From: Cladobotryum mycophilum
Lineage: Eukaryota > Ascomycota > Sordariomycetes > Hypocreales > Hypocreaceae
NCBI GenBank assembly: GCA_036429605.1
Contig: JAVFKD010000016.1
Location: 1,736,001-1,800,000, forward strand
DNA: 64,000 nt
Direction: 5' to 3'
Shown: positions 11,275 to 23,790 of the stretch, one piece after another
Layout: the number at the start of each line of letters is the position of its first letter
Numbering within the stretch: position 1 is the stretch's first letter
Program-made: the position numbers and the translations under genes
Notes under the pieces: generated by a model
What the model was told of the DNA's origin: nothing
What the model saw: only the letters and a program-made list of their open reading frames with translations
Database searches by the model: none

Positions 11275-12606
11275 CAAGCCCCTCTCTAAAGGCTTGTTAG
11301 TGCCTTAGGCATCAGTGTAAATATCTTTCATATATATGGTTTTTTTTTTTTTAAAGAGGGCCGAGACCGCTGTATCTCATAGTCTGCGATAGCTGGGATA
11401 TGCCAGTGTTTGATTTCATTGGGAATGGTTGTTCAGAACACGGGATCGGAGTTGAGTCGGAATTTCTTCATAGGTTAGGGCACATTTTGCTGTGCGGAGA
11501 AACAGGATTCATTACACGTGTAGGCCTTGGTCATCGGAGCAGACTACGCCCATGTAACGAACGGAGAGTGTTGTGTAGTGAATCTGAGACAAGCCATCGT
11601 TCGCTGGTGGCCATGCGTAACATACTTCATTCGTCCGCTGTGAAAGGAGATGGCGAAGAAGGGTATGATGCGGACCCTGGCGCTGCAAATACAATGAGTT
11701 ATGAACTTGTGAAGCTCTTCCAGAGACATGATTTTGATCGGGTTCAATCACAACATGCTAGAGTACAATATGTAAATCGTCATGCAAGAATGACATACTT
11801 CCGTCATGACTTTGATAAGGGGGCATAGAAAGGAGAGACCATCAATGCATGAATATAGAGTAGCAAATCCCAATCATGCTCATGAAAACCAGAAGGACAT
11901 TGAGCAAGTCCGATGTCAAAACAAGCCACTCGACTTGATGACGTGTATCAACGGAGCTGTGACTTCCGATTCATCATGTGGTCAAATAGGGCGATAATGG
12001 ATAGCCATTCCTTGGTGAGAGTTCAAGGGGGTGACACCGCACAAAAGGTAAGCCAACCTCGCTCATCACACGAGATGCAAGGTTGCAAGGAAGTGAGCAT
12101 TGTTCTTCCACGCAATGCAAGATCGGTTCTCTTTCCGAGACCAGATAGTCCGGGGTGCATTCAGTTCTCGTCATGTGTCTCTTTCGGAATCGAATCAGCC
12201 AAAGGAAATCAAGTCTGCAGGGACTAGAGCACCCGCGACGCCTCATTCTCATCAACAAGGTTGTTTTGCAACGACTGCAACACAAGTTCGCCAACTACGG
12301 GTTGTTGTGGTTTACAAGGGGGGCAACGTGGGTGTGGGGGGCTTCAGCTAAAGCGTTACAGCGGAAAAACTATGCTCCGTGGTTACCACCCCGCCTGTGT
12401 GCAATTATGCAATTACATGCTTAGTCCCGCGCTTGGCAACGGAAACGAGAACGAGGGTGAGCTGCAACCAGCAACCAGCACGAATCATCGCTCTCCCGAG
12501 TGCCAGACCGAGTCGCAACAACATTGCGATACTCGACACCGCCCCCCAAGACAACACCACCACGGTGTCGAGCAGCAGTCGTTGCTCGCTATGAAAATTT
12601 GTCGCC
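11275..12606. other. Intergenic region without a supported gene
   Basis: About 1.3 kb. A 142-codon plus-strand frame (11400-11828) has no recognisable domain and lies where the 3' region of the CxxC gene would be, so it is not called. The last part serves as upstream region of LST8. Confidence 0.5.
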
Positions 12607-13751
12607 ATGTCTGTAATTCTATGCACAGGTATGCGAAACTGCTCCCTTCTCACTTCTTCAGCAAGCACCAGGCTAACGACGGCATAGCGGGATATGACCA
12701 CACGATCAGGTTCGCATCGTTGCGCCAATCGACAATCCGTTGTTACACATGCTGACATTGCCGTCATAGGTTCTGGGAGGCTCTATCAGGAATATGCTCG
12801 CGCACCATTCAGCATCCCGACTCACAAGTGAATCGCCTATGCATCTCCCCCGACAAACGGTTCCTCGCAGCTGCAGGTCACCATACGGTTAAGCTCTATG
12901 ACATTAAATCAACAAATCCAAATCCGCTCTTAACTTTTGAGGGCCACACGGGGAATATCACTGGTGTTGCATTTCACTGCGAAGGGAAATGGATGGTCAC
13001 GAGTTCTGAGGATGGAACCGTCAAGATCTGGGAGACACGGACGGGCACCATTCAGAGGAGCTACAACCACGGGTGCCCCGTAAACGACGTCGTGATTCAC
13101 CCAAATCAAGGCGAAATCATTAGCTGCGACAGACTGGGAAGCGTCAGGATATGGGACCTGGCAGAGAATACGTGCGCTCACGAGCTCATCCCCGAGGAGG
13201 ACGTTTCAGTATCCAGCGTGACGGTCGCGAGTGACGGCTCTCTACTATGTGCTGCAAACAATTCCGTATGTTTTTCAATGATGAAGACGATGCCCGAGTT
13301 TACACCTGCTAACCTTTGTTAGGGCAATGTCTTTGTGTGGCACCTCGTCCAAAACTATGAACAAACCAAGCTTCTACCAGTAACTCATTTCAGTGCTCAC
13401 AAAGAGTACATTACTCGAATTTTGTTATCCCCCGACGTCAAAAAACTTGCCACCTGCAGTGCAGACCATACGGCAAAGATTTGGGAGATCAAGGACATCA
13501 AACCGAGGCCGGAAGGTAGTCGACCAGAGGAGGCTAAGCCGCTTCCTCTAGAAGCAACCCTCACAGGTCATCAACGATGGGTTTGGGACTGTGCATTCAG
13601 CGCAGATTCCGCATATCTTGTGACAGCATGCTCCGACCATTATGCGCGGTTATGGGAGCTGCATAGTCAACAGATCATCCGTCAGTATAACGGCCATCAC
13701 CGAGGAGCCGTCTGCGTGGCCTTGAACGACTATTCAGAAGGAAATCGTTGA
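12607..13751 (+). CDS. LST8: LST8, WD-repeat subunit of TOR complexes
   Basis: Exons 12607..12628, 12688..12709, 12770..13265 and 13323..13751 encode 322 residues, close to the usual length. The protein starts MSVILCTAGYDHTIRFWEA, the conserved LST8 N-terminus. WD40 repeats include GHTGNITGVAFHCEGKWMVT, DGTVKIWET, SVRIWDL, NVFVWHLVQ, HKEYITRILLSPD, HTAKIWEI, TGHQRWVWDCAFS and HYARLWEL, giving a seven-bladed propeller. In TORC1 and TORC2, LST8 binds the TOR kinase domain and stabilises its active site, controlling growth with nutrient supply. All splice phases agree: the first two exons are only 22 nt each and use GTATGC and GTTCGC donors. The long upstream region carries no other gene. Confidence 0.96.
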
Positions 13752-14132
13752 ATGCTTGACAGACGCGAACCAAGGGTTTGAGAGTGTGAGCTTGAATTGC
13801 TTCTGAAATGGAATGGCGAGAGGGTTGGAGGCAAACTGGCAAGGGATTGGCATGGCGTTTGTTGGACATGAGGACTTGTTTGTTTGTCTGTCTGTTTGTT
13901 TATTTTCTTTTTTTTATATCAATGAAATGATGGAATTAGGTTGGTATTCTGTGCCGTTCGAGGCAATAGCAAATCTATTGAGGTAGAATGGAAGGATTGG
14001 ACAAGAATTGGCCCGTTATGAGACAAATAGTCATAATCCAAGGTCAAATGATTGCAACATCAAAGGGAAATCTTGACAGTGATGACGATGAGAGAGATGA
14101 TGGTAAACAAGTTGACGTTGGGAAGGAGAAGG

Positions 14133-14160
14133 GAGGTGAGAGGTGAGAGGTGAGAGGTGA
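14133..14160. repeat. Four tandem copies of GAGGTGA
   Basis: Seven-base unit repeated four times without change, in intergenic DNA downstream of LST8. Confidence 0.95.
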
Positions 14161-15465
14161 GACATGAAGCTTACCTCATGAGCAAAGTGGCGACCTGGCT
14201 GAAGACATGCAACACATGTCAGTCAACTCAAGAAGCTACATTAAAAGGTAACGTTTGATGAGGGCCCCCCGTGGCGGAATCGTCATACGGGCCTGGGCCT
14301 GGCTGGACATGAGCATGAGCCCGGGTATGAGCTTGGGCATGAGCTCCAAGACACATGATCAAAGACAATCTGTGCATTCTGCAACGCCATTCGACAATCG
14401 GGGGATGCGTCTCAGGCGAACAACTGCCGCGGATCTATACCAAGATCCCCCTATTCTGCATACGGCCGATGCGAAGGAGGGTTTCATCCAAGGTCCCAGC
14501 AAAAAAAAAAAAGAAGGAAGAAAAAGAAAAAAGAAAAAAACAAGGTACGGTAGTATTCCTGTGAACCTAGGTTGAAAAGCGTAGCTACCCATGCTTGGAG
14601 TGTAGGGATGAACCTGCATACGACACCACCAGCACCAGCAACCACCATCCATCCCATCACCCATGCGCCTAGGAGAAGGCAAAATCAAAATCGGAGGTGG
14701 TGTTTTCCTGGAACCAATTGGATAAATTCCATCGATACCCACGGCTTCGGGAGGGACTAGCCGCAGCGCCGACGAATGGGTAAACTTTAACGGACTTGTC
14801 TCTTGTTTTTAGTGTGTCCGGTCTCTCGGGCCAATTTGACTGGCTGGGGAGGGGGAGGGAGGGAGGGGGAGGGCTACTCAAGGTCCGGTCGTTCTTTTTT
14901 CGGTTGTTCGTCTCTTCTCTTTTCCAGCTGGACAGGGGTTCTTGTGTTGGACACACAGACAAGAGAGATCCTCACGCCTCGGAAAGGGGGGGGTTGTGCG
15001 CCAAGTTGTTTTTTTGGTTCTAAACGATGCTAAAGGCGTTTTAGGCGAAGATGCATGCATGCGGCTCGATTCATTTCTGACCCTTCGTGGAGCCCTTTGT
15101 TGCAGAGAGAGAGGAGGGGGATGGAGAGGAGGGAGAGGGAGAGGCACTGAGACAAAGGTGGTCACCTTTTGGGCTGCCTCCTCCTTCCTTCTCCACACGC
15201 CATCTACCACCGCAATATGCGACTGCCTTTTCAACCCAAAAAACAAAACAAAAAGCATGATTAATCTGCTATGCGCCCTCGGTGCCTTACCTTAGTCAGG
15301 TAAACAAGTCCATCCATGCATTTCCATTCGAAATGCAATGCAAAAGCAGTGTTCTCACACTCCCCCTTTCAATTGCCAATCGGTCTCCGGCTTACCTTGC
15401 CTTTTGTTCTGCTTGACATGGAAAGTTAGTAATACTGTTTTTGCCACTGAGGATACACTGGAGAA

Positions 15466-15508
15466 GCACAGCACAGCACAGCACAGCACAGCACACAGCA
15501 CAGCACAT
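15466..15508. repeat. Tandem GCACA repeat
   Basis: Six perfect GCACA units at 15466-15495, followed by imperfect copies. Intergenic. Confidence 0.95.
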
Positions 15509-16263
15509 ACGGACTACTCCGAAGACATCAAATGTTTTGGAATATCACTTGCTAACAATAGCAACAGCCCATCAAACCCAGAAACACAGGTATCCATTCA
15601 AGTATCCATCCATCCATCCATCCCACCGCACATCGTTCATTAAGCCACCTCGCTAGGAGGAGGGAGTGTCTTCTCAAGAAGGGGGGGGGGTCTGCTCCAT
15701 ATCTACTTCAGGTACCTAGCAGTAGTAGGTCTACCCATACTGCTTTCACATACCGGTACCCGCTGTAAAAAAAAAATATTTGCCTATAATAAATAAATAA
15801 ATAAAAAGGATGCCACTAAGGAGTTCGTTTCCCAAAGCCCACTAAAGCGTGCAGCCTCCTGTCCGCCAATCAATCGCACTCCAAGCCCATTCCCAACTTC
15901 AACAACGGCGGCCACGAGGCTGACGTTTCCACTTTGTTCCAAAAGTCCCCGCCCATCGCCCGGTTCCCCATCTCTTGGGTCTGTTTCGGTTTCTCTTCTT
16001 TTTCGCCTCCGCCGCCTACGTTGTTACACAAACCGCAGACCCGGTTACGCCCTTTTCCGAAAATCACACAAACCGTCGTCATCCTGATATCAACCCATTT
16101 TTATTTACTTTTTCGGGGTGCTCTTTTCTTCTCTTTCTCTTTCAGCCTGCCACATTCCTCTTGGCACTAATCGCTCAATTTCCATCCATCTCGCCAATCA
16201 ACGCCCAAACATCCTCTCTCCCTCCCCTTCTGCCCCAAAGCCTCCCCCCTCTCTTCCCCCCAA

Positions 16264-17031
16264 ATGTCATCTTCATCTGAACCAGCCAGCCAACCACCAG
16301 TCATCAACTATGTTTTGAGCTTCATCCTCGTCGGCCTGGCCTGGGGTCTCACCACGCCATTCATCCGCCGCGCCGCGCGCACCCACAGCCCGCCCGCTCA
16401 TCCCCTCCTCGACACCCCGGCCGTCAAGGCGAGCTGGCTGCGCACCAAGCTGTACGGCGTCTTCTTCTCCGTCGTTGATCTCTTGAGGAACCCTCGCTAT
16501 GCCGTGCCCCTGCTGCTCAACCTCACTGGCAGTGTGTGGTTCTTCCTCCTCATTGGCAAGGCTGGTGAGTTTAACCCTCTTTCCCCCTTCCCCCCTTCCC
16601 CCCTTTACCTCCGTCCCTCCTCTACCCACCCACCCATCCATCCGTCCCCATCAACCACCCCTGAATGACCATTTCTGTTTTCGTCCACACCCAGCCATCT
16701 CATTGGGGGCTCTTCCCATGTGGCTCCCTCTCCTGGGTAACCGACGTGGGGTTCTGACTGTTTTTGCCACACCATAGAATTAAGCCTTACTGTCCCAATC
16801 GTAAATGCAATGGCCTTCCTCTTTACCGTTTTGGGTGAGTGGTTTGTGGAGGGTAAGGTGATCAGTCGAGGTATGTCTTCAAAACCCTATTTTGCCACTC
16901 CGACTCCAACGGGTCGCAGGGGTTGTTCCTCAGACGACGTCAGGGCTAATAAACTCTTCGGCCAAGATACTGGTATTGGCATGGTCTTGTCACTGATTGG
17001 AATTGCATTGTGTGTCCAGAGCAAGTCGTAG
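16264..17031 (+). CDS. TMEM234-family small membrane protein
   Basis: Exons 16264..16564, 16778..16870 and 16967..17031 encode 152 residues, the usual size for the family. Four hydrophobic segments are visible: VLSFILVGLAWGLTTPFIR, YAVPLLLNLTGSVWFFLLIG, LSLTVPIVNAMAFLFTVLG and IGMVLSLIGIALCV. The start GLAWGLTTPFIRR, the motif ELSLTVPIVN and the ending GIALCV match the TMEM234 (UPF0546) family, a drug/metabolite-transporter-like fold. The molecular function is not established. Intron 1 is long (213 nt). Intron 2 is 96 nt, lacks stops and keeps the frame, so retention would insert 32 residues before the last membrane segment. Confidence 0.88.
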
Positions 17032-17685
17032 TCGTACAGGGCACCCATCTCCTTTGGCCAATTGATAGTTGTATGAATATCATTGTACTATATGCATTCT
17101 GCTGGTTTCTCTCCTCAATCCGGCATTTACTTGAACGGGCCATCAGCTGCTAGCCGCTAGCAATGTCAGTCACTGAAACTCGAATCGATAATGATCCGCA
17201 AATGGATATGATGCAAATGAAAGGATGGAATAGAATTGTTTGTGTAGATAAAAAAAAGATTCTAGGAAAAAGACTGCTCCAGGCAGTTCTAACAAAACAC
17301 TCTATGCCCGTATCCCAGCCATATTTTTGTGCCCCTGATGATGCTCTAGAAATGGAAGCCCTTTGAAGCACGGTATGCCTGCCCATGCCAACCAAGAAAA
17401 ACAACCAACCAACAAACAGAAAGACAGACAGACAGATAGAATGCCGCCAAAGAAAAATGAAAAACAAAAGAGGTATCCATGCACGTTGCCCATCAGTTAT
17501 GCTGCCCATGCCTTTGCGCCTGTTCACTCCGTGGGAAAAGAAAACCTTCCTCCTTCTAAGCGCCGCGTATTATTCGTTACACAATATCATTACGAAGATG
17601 CCGGTGTCGATGCTGATAATGATGATGTCGTTACCGCCGCAAGGTGAAAATCGCAATCGTTGGGTCATTTTCGCCATCTCTCTGA
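17032..17685. other. Convergent 3' intergenic region
   Basis: About 650 bases between the TMEM234-like gene and the minus-strand unknown gene. Only short, A-rich frames are visible. Confidence 0.5.
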
Positions 17686-18776
17686 TCAATTTCGTCGGGA
17701 TCGTAGCCAGCGCTGGATCCTCCCGAGGCTCGGGTCCTCAACCGTCCAGCGGCCTTGGCCTTGATCAGCTGCCAGCAGCTCTGCGTAGACGTATTCGTCG
17801 GTGATTGCGGCAAGTTCCTTTGGAAGAAAAATTAGCTCTTGTCTCGGTTTCTTTTCTCACGCGTGTGCGCGTATGCTTCAGGCGTGTGACTGTGCGTTGG
17901 CGTCCGATCGATGTGGATACCGTTGTTGTTGTTGTTGGCCGGAAAGGGGAGAGTCATTTCTGTGTTCGGGTTTATCACTACTTACTGCTCGAAGTTGATC
18001 ATCAAGTGCATGCAGCTGAGGATGGTTTCCGGGATGAGGTCGCTGGCCCTGCAGGACCTGGTTTCGGTACTCGATCCATCTCTGTGCTGCTCCCTGTCGA
18101 AGGAGAATCTTCTGTCCCTCGTGCCGCCTCGAATAAGCATCCAGGAGAACCCTTTTTCATCAGACAGAATAGTTAGTTCCAAGATCCGTAGAGAGTAGAA
18201 ATCATCGTCACTGGTAGTACGAACTGCGTCAACTCGGCTTTGGTCTGCTCCTCTTCTCCTCCCTGAGCCATGGGGACTCTCGTGTCGGCGGCGCAGTCAA
18301 GAATGTGCTGTCCATCGATGGTGCATTGACGCAGGGCAGCCCAGCCCTCGGTGTAGTAGTCCTCAACGTTCTCTGGCTCGACGGGGCCGGCGGCGATGTA
18401 GTACTGAAGGGTTCGAAAGTCGGCGAGGACCTCAGCAACTCGTGCAGTGCGGCATTCGTTCACTTTTCAGAAGGATCCTTTATCAGCATGTCATGATTCC
18501 AAGGGCAGGTTAGGTTTATCTATCAGGTTGGATGTAGTGCAGAAGCCATAATGGGAGGCTTGCATGTGCATGCGTGCAAAAAAGTTGCATGTGTTTTTTT
18601 GGGTAGCAGTGTGTGGAGTTGTCTGTTGTGCTCTGTCTTTGTGTGCGAGTGATTTGTGGTGGTTTTTTGGTGTTGTGTGTGTGTGTGGGAAGAGGTTGTA
18701 AGGTAAGGTAAGGTACGGGATGGTATGCAGCGGGAAGGGGAATATCTAATAAGCCAGATGACTTACATCCGTCCAT
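17686..18776 (-). CDS. Unrecognised helical protein (about 181 aa), four exons
   Basis: I do not recognise the family. Minus-strand exons are 18767..18776 (MDG), 18225..18462, 17986..18151 and 17686..17817. The phases agree at all three joins, and the third intron has a perfect GTAAGT donor, a GCTAAT branch site and a TTCCAAAG acceptor. Protein landmarks, in order: VAEVLADFRTLQYYIAAGP, VEDYYTEGWAALRQC, EEEQTKAELTQVLLDAY, ILLRQGAAQRWIEYRNQVL, ITDEYVYAELLAADQGQGRW and the end IQRWLRSRRN. It is rich in charged helices with no membrane segment or signal peptide, which suggests a soluble complex subunit; this is inference. The first intron is 304 nt and GT-rich, so the very short first exon is the weakest part. 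A frame running on from the same ATG (18516-18776) is low-complexity and less likely. Confidence 0.6.
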
Positions 18777-19027
18777 GATTGCCTATGTAGGAAAGTATCC
18801 AAGTACGACCGGGGAAGGCACAAGGGGGTGGAGGTAATAATGAGGAAGGAAGAGTCCGGTTTCAACGATGCCTTCCTTGCCCAATAGATTTCCCCTCGCA
18901 AATAGCGACAGCGCCCTTTTTTTAACTCTCGCAACGAAAAAAATTATATGGTGAAAAAAGATGACGAAACTGAAAGCTGATTGGCACTTAAAGATGAACT
19001 TTCGACGATAGGCAAAGCGACATGGAT

Positions 19028-19633
19028 CTATGCGATTCCAAGTTTTCGATACTCCTTCTCGAATGATTGTGGTTGAGGCTCGTGAGGAGGCTTTGAGGCT
19101 TGAAGCGATGCAGAGATCATGAGTCTGTTTGCTGGCGCGAGAAGCACCATCCTTTTGTACGATTTCCTCATGATCGACCCGTCCGGTGTTGTAAGGAGGA
19201 TCGGATCCAACAAAGCACAAATTTGGGTCATGATGGGCTCGTTGCCATCTCCGCCTTACAAAGCTACGATCGAGAACAGTTCTGGCGGGAGGAAACGATC
19301 CCGAGCCTCTGAGAGGATACCAGGCCGAATCATCAGCTCTAACGAGGAAATCATCAACCACCAACGAGAAGCCAGAACGGCGCCTCCGCTGCAAAAAAAC
19401 CTTTACAAGCTGCAAAAGTTGACCCCAGGCAAGCTGGCATCGAGCAGCCGTCCAACCGGAACGGTCAGCCCTATTCCAACCCCTTTGATACTCCTTAGGC
19501 CAGCCTGGGCCTCAAGGCTACCTCTTGTGTGGTAACCACATCGGCCACCCACATGGGGAACTAGGGAAATCGTGGGCCGCAGTGACTTCTGAGTACCGGG
19601 TCCGTCGATCTCAGCAGTAAATTGCCCAGACAA
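19028..19633 (-). pseudogene. Possible decayed coding frame with two in-frame TAA codons
   Basis: One minus-strand frame of 202 codons runs from an ATG at 19633 to TAG at 19028 and is broken only by TAA at 19405-19403 and 19258-19256, both after TTG. Between and after the stops the sequence looks coding, for example LELMIRPGILSEARDRF and the end PQPQSFEKEYRKLGIA. A T-rich TTTGCAG acceptor-like site lies just after the first stop, so part of the frame could instead be spliced. No family is recognised. It may be a dead gene or chance openness. Confidence 0.25.
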
Positions 19634-22600
19634 TAAGACACGAGGCTAGACGCTGTTGAGGCTTGGTCATAAGGGGTGCCTCTTCATCCTCCCCATTTCG
19701 TGGGTCAGACCTTTTGCGGGTACATCCCCATTGTGTGGACATGTGCATGGAGCCATCGTCCATTGACGAGGGAATACAGGCAAAAAGAGAAAGGGGGTGC
19801 GGATACGCCGCAGTACCACGTACCGAAAGAAAGAAAAAATACTTGCTTTCTTGTGGTACGGTGTAGTACATATTAGAAAGTGTCGCAGCGCACAAACAGC
19901 AACTTTTTAGGGCAAAGGAAGGGGGAGACAAAAGAGGATGCCATGAGAATGAAAGGCTCCATCTGAACCATCCAGTCGTCACTCTATGCTCACCTCACCC
20001 CAGTCCTTGAGAAAGTGGGGGAGAGGCGGTGGACCTATGGCGTGCATGTGTCCTTGTCTAAGTCGAAGATTCAGCTAATGCCCAACGACGCTACCAGACG
20101 CAGCCTTGCCAAACGGGGCCCTTATAACGGGCCCTGCATAAAACACCATGCGCCAGGCACGGTGCCACTGACCAATGAGAACGCCCAAGCTGCTGCATGG
20201 GTCCGATGAGTTAATTGCTCCGAGCAAGACCCAAGCAACCGGCGCGGCCTCACAAGTCACAACGAGATACACCTACGCACACTTTCAAGAAACCTGTCGC
20301 TGCGCCTTGTCATTCGTCCGGTGGCGGCAATCAGCCATGGCTGGCTTATTTAGAGCAATTGCTTTCAACGGTCCTTTTTTCACTGACACAAATATTAACT
20401 TGAGACCCGCGTGCCTACGGCGGCGATGTGGTCCGAATGGCCTCAAAGGGTACTCGCCATGGTATGGTACGCTCGTGCTACATTAAGATGGTTGGCTTTC
20501 CAGTCTCCTGTCCAGCTGCAGGTTCCAGGCGTCATATTATCTCAGTATCCTAGCTTCCAAGACAAGAAAGAAGTGACTTGTCGTCTGTCTCCGATCTTGA
20601 TACCCAAACATGATCATCAAGACACCACCATCAACCAGTCGTTCTCATCTCAATCTCGATTCGTTTCTTTTTTATGGAACTTGGCAATCCAACTTGGAGA
20701 ACTATCGGCCAACACTCACCGTCGGCACGAGTGTGGAGAAATAGGCACAGACAACGGAGTACTTACCTGCCTGCCGCCTCGGATGTCGACATAACACGAA
20801 AGAATAGAGAATAAATTCATCTAGAATATGTACACTAATATCAAGTTACCATCTATGCATGGTTACGATTCAGAGCTTTCACCAGCAACCAGATCTGACC
20901 TTTGCAGCGGCCGCCACTCGTCTTGGCATCTTCGTTCCTTGAGTATGTCATCTCCACTTCACCGAGTGGAGATGCAGGAACTGTGTTTCAAGGTACCTTT
21001 ATCGTGACACTTTCGGAAGAAGAAAAGAAAAAGAAACAAATTATGGAGGTATCACTCGCTAAACATTATAATTTGCTTCATGGACCAATTGAGTGTCAAA
21101 AGTCAAAATTCGGCGGCTCAGACTCCGCACCATTAGGTCAACATACCGTCCAAGAAGCTGTCATTTTCTCATCAATGATGGCTATGGTTGCATTAGCATT
21201 AATTCAAAATGCCGATTCCATGGAATGGGAATTTGGGGGTCCAGGTACCCATGGTAAGCCGTCTTGGACATCCTCGTGATACTCGGATCGGACCCCTGAC
21301 ACCTCTCTTCCACCGGGAAGAGGCCTGTTCTCATTCGATGTGTGACAAGATTCAATGTTACAATTAAACTCACACCCCCTCACCCCCATTTAGTACTGGA
21401 TTGATAGCCTTTGCATCTTTGCTGGCCCGTTCAATGGAACCTGTCTGGCCTTGCCTGCCTGCAATAGACGGAGGAGGGTATTGCTCATCAGAGGATTACC
21501 AGATCCTACTCGCAGGAAGATTGCGCACAAGTAGCTCAGTACCGCTACCACCCGGTAATACTTTGTATCATTGCGGCCATCGTGGGGAAGATCCACCCTG
21601 AAACGCAGAGGCTTATGAACTGTCTGTCCATTTAGATCTCGCAGACGCGTTCACGCATAGCCAGATCTCAGTCAGGAGAACGCCTCCTTGACGATAACTG
21701 ATAATTAGAGACATTTTTTCATAATTCTCCTCTCTCAGCTTGACAAATTCTTTCCCTCGCCAAGGTACAAGCACGTTTGTCTCGGCATTCATCCAGGCAT
21801 GAGAAGTTCTCGACGTGGCTGGCGGTGGCAAACAAGTCTGACGACATGCGGTCACAGCAGCACATTGCATCGCGCAAGACGTAGCCTGCCAGTCCCCATT
21901 GGGTAGTTGAACTAATGTCATTCCGTCGGATCTTCCTGTAGCATATTCGAAATCATTCAGCGCCCCATCTGCTCAAGGGGGTTACAGCGTTGGATTAGTC
22001 GAGACGTCTTGGCCATTCATCGCCATATCAAAAGATACCGAAATAATTACAAGGCACCAAAGGATGTTATGTGAGCTTTGGTTTCTCATACTAAGATGAC
22101 TCCTCACTCCTAGCTATGGTATCGGTCTCGTGGCTCCGGTTAATTTGAGGCATTCGTGTCGCGACGACGTTTTCGGCGACACATTCGAGGCGCGACGTGT
22201 ATGATACCCGGGAGGAGTGCAATGCCAAGTCACATACAAGAAACCCTTACGCACAGACGCAAGCTCTCATGATGATCTCGACAGTATCGCTAATGATGCC
22301 CTTGAAATCTGGATCCCTTGATACGATTCGGTAGATATTCTCAGAAGAGAGACACAACCAGCCCCGATTCAAGCGGGTTCTCTCTAATGGCTAACCTATG
22401 GATTACTGTTTTCATACTAAATTCCAGCTGGTGTTTCAGGAAATACCTTTAACCTTATGACTTCGATGTTAACTTACCATCACACATACTAATAGTCTAG
22501 CAACCCAAATTAGGGGCATGCCCGACCTGGTATCTCCGTGTAGAAGCCTCCCGAAATGGACTACTGAGACCTATCCATCTTTTCCATGCGATGGAAAGTT

Positions 22601-23790
22601 TCTAACACGGTATAGTGACGCCCGATTTGCAACCTTTCAGATATACCAATCCCCTCCGATACATGGAGGCTCTGAAAACAAGAGCGCGGATGTAGTTGGA
22701 GCCTCATCCCCTCGAGATTGAAGCTAACTAGAACCTACCAAGTTATCATCTGATGGGAAAGACACGGACCTGTATGCTGAACGAAATCGATCTGTCAAAG
22801 TAGAGGTAGATAAGAATATCTGCTAGGGTTCATATCACATGCGCGGCTCGTAGCGGCCCGCGCATGAAGTCGACGACGTTCGTGACATGGACGCTTCCAT
22901 TTGAGCTAATTTTATCTAACGCCATGCACTCTGCTCCTAGTTTCACATCCAGACTCGTGCGCATACAACTAGTTTCTTGAGCCGTCCGAGTCACCCCCTC
23001 TTCGTCCCGGTTTCAGCTACCTCAACATACCACGGGTCTCAACACAGCCACGCTGATCACCTGAATGCGGTGCTCCGTCCTAGGGAAAAGAGCTCAAACG
23101 TTATTCGAAGTGAGGGATAGACACACGACCTTTTTTTTTTGTGCTTGAAGTAAAAGGGGGATCAAGGGCAGAAGTCCCGGCTGGAAAGATTATGAGGGAA
23201 CCCAATGTGAAACATGGGTTGTTCTAGATTAGCAATGAGTTGAGCAGATAAACTTCAAACGGGTGGATAAGAATTAGATTCTCTAAATAGAATTATCCCA
23301 AGTTCTGCAAAAACCCATCTACAACTTTGGCTTTGGGCCCTTCTTCGTCGTGATGGACAAGGAGTTAATAGTTAGTCAGGAAGATGGCAAGTAATGTAGG
23401 CGATGCCCCAAGAAGATCAAACAAGTGATTGAACAGCCAAGTTCATGTTTGGAAAACCATCTCTTAATTTCCGTAGTTAGAGCAACCAGAACTGTCACAA
23501 AATGGGATATGGCTACCAGTACGTTGATGCTTCGAGCAATGCAAGGGGATGATGAGTACTGTGTCAGACATATATAATCACAATGCGTAACCTGCAGGTG
23601 GTGACATAGATACAGCAAAACAATTAATTGTAGTGGATATTTTGCGTTGCGGTTTTATTGAGCCTGCTCTAACACATTATTCACAAATAAGGAGCTTGTT
23701 CGTAACGGCAAACCCCAGCGAAGTCAAAATGAACTTTGTCCCCCCAACCCAGTGATTCTGACAAGTTGTCAACTCAACTCAGACTAGGAT
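19634..23790. other. Gene-poor stretch of about 4.2 kb
   Basis: No gene can be supported. Short frames have no recognisable domain. One AT-biased coding-like island (about 21040-21255) and one strong inverted repeat (22838-22866) are described separately. Part is the 3' side of beta-tubulin. Confidence 0.5.
22838..22866. repeat. Inverted repeat with perfect 9-bp arms
   Basis: Arms CATGCGCGG (22838-22846) and CCGCGCATG (22858-22866) flank an 11-base loop. GC-rich arms within otherwise mixed DNA would form a stable hairpin or a palindromic protein-binding site. Intergenic. Confidence 0.9.

Larger units (their letters stand above)
13752..16263. other. Intergenic region without a supported gene
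   Basis: About 2.5 kb of low-complexity DNA including A-rich, T-rich and G-rich runs and short tandem repeats (listed separately). No frame has protein-like content. The last 350 bases are pyrimidine-rich and probably form the promoter and leader of the TMEM234-like gene. Confidence 0.5.

Noticed and set aside
11400..11828. 142-codon plus-strand frame after the CxxC gene
   Set aside because: No recognisable motif, and it overlaps the expected 3' region of the preceding gene.
15780..15806. AT-rich AAATA repeats as a possible origin or element end
   Set aside because: Short simple repeat with no other supporting feature such as inverted repeats or target duplications.
18783..19415. 210-codon minus-strand frame
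   Set aside because: Another frame of the same strand looks more coding-like, and this one reads through T-rich DNA with no domain.
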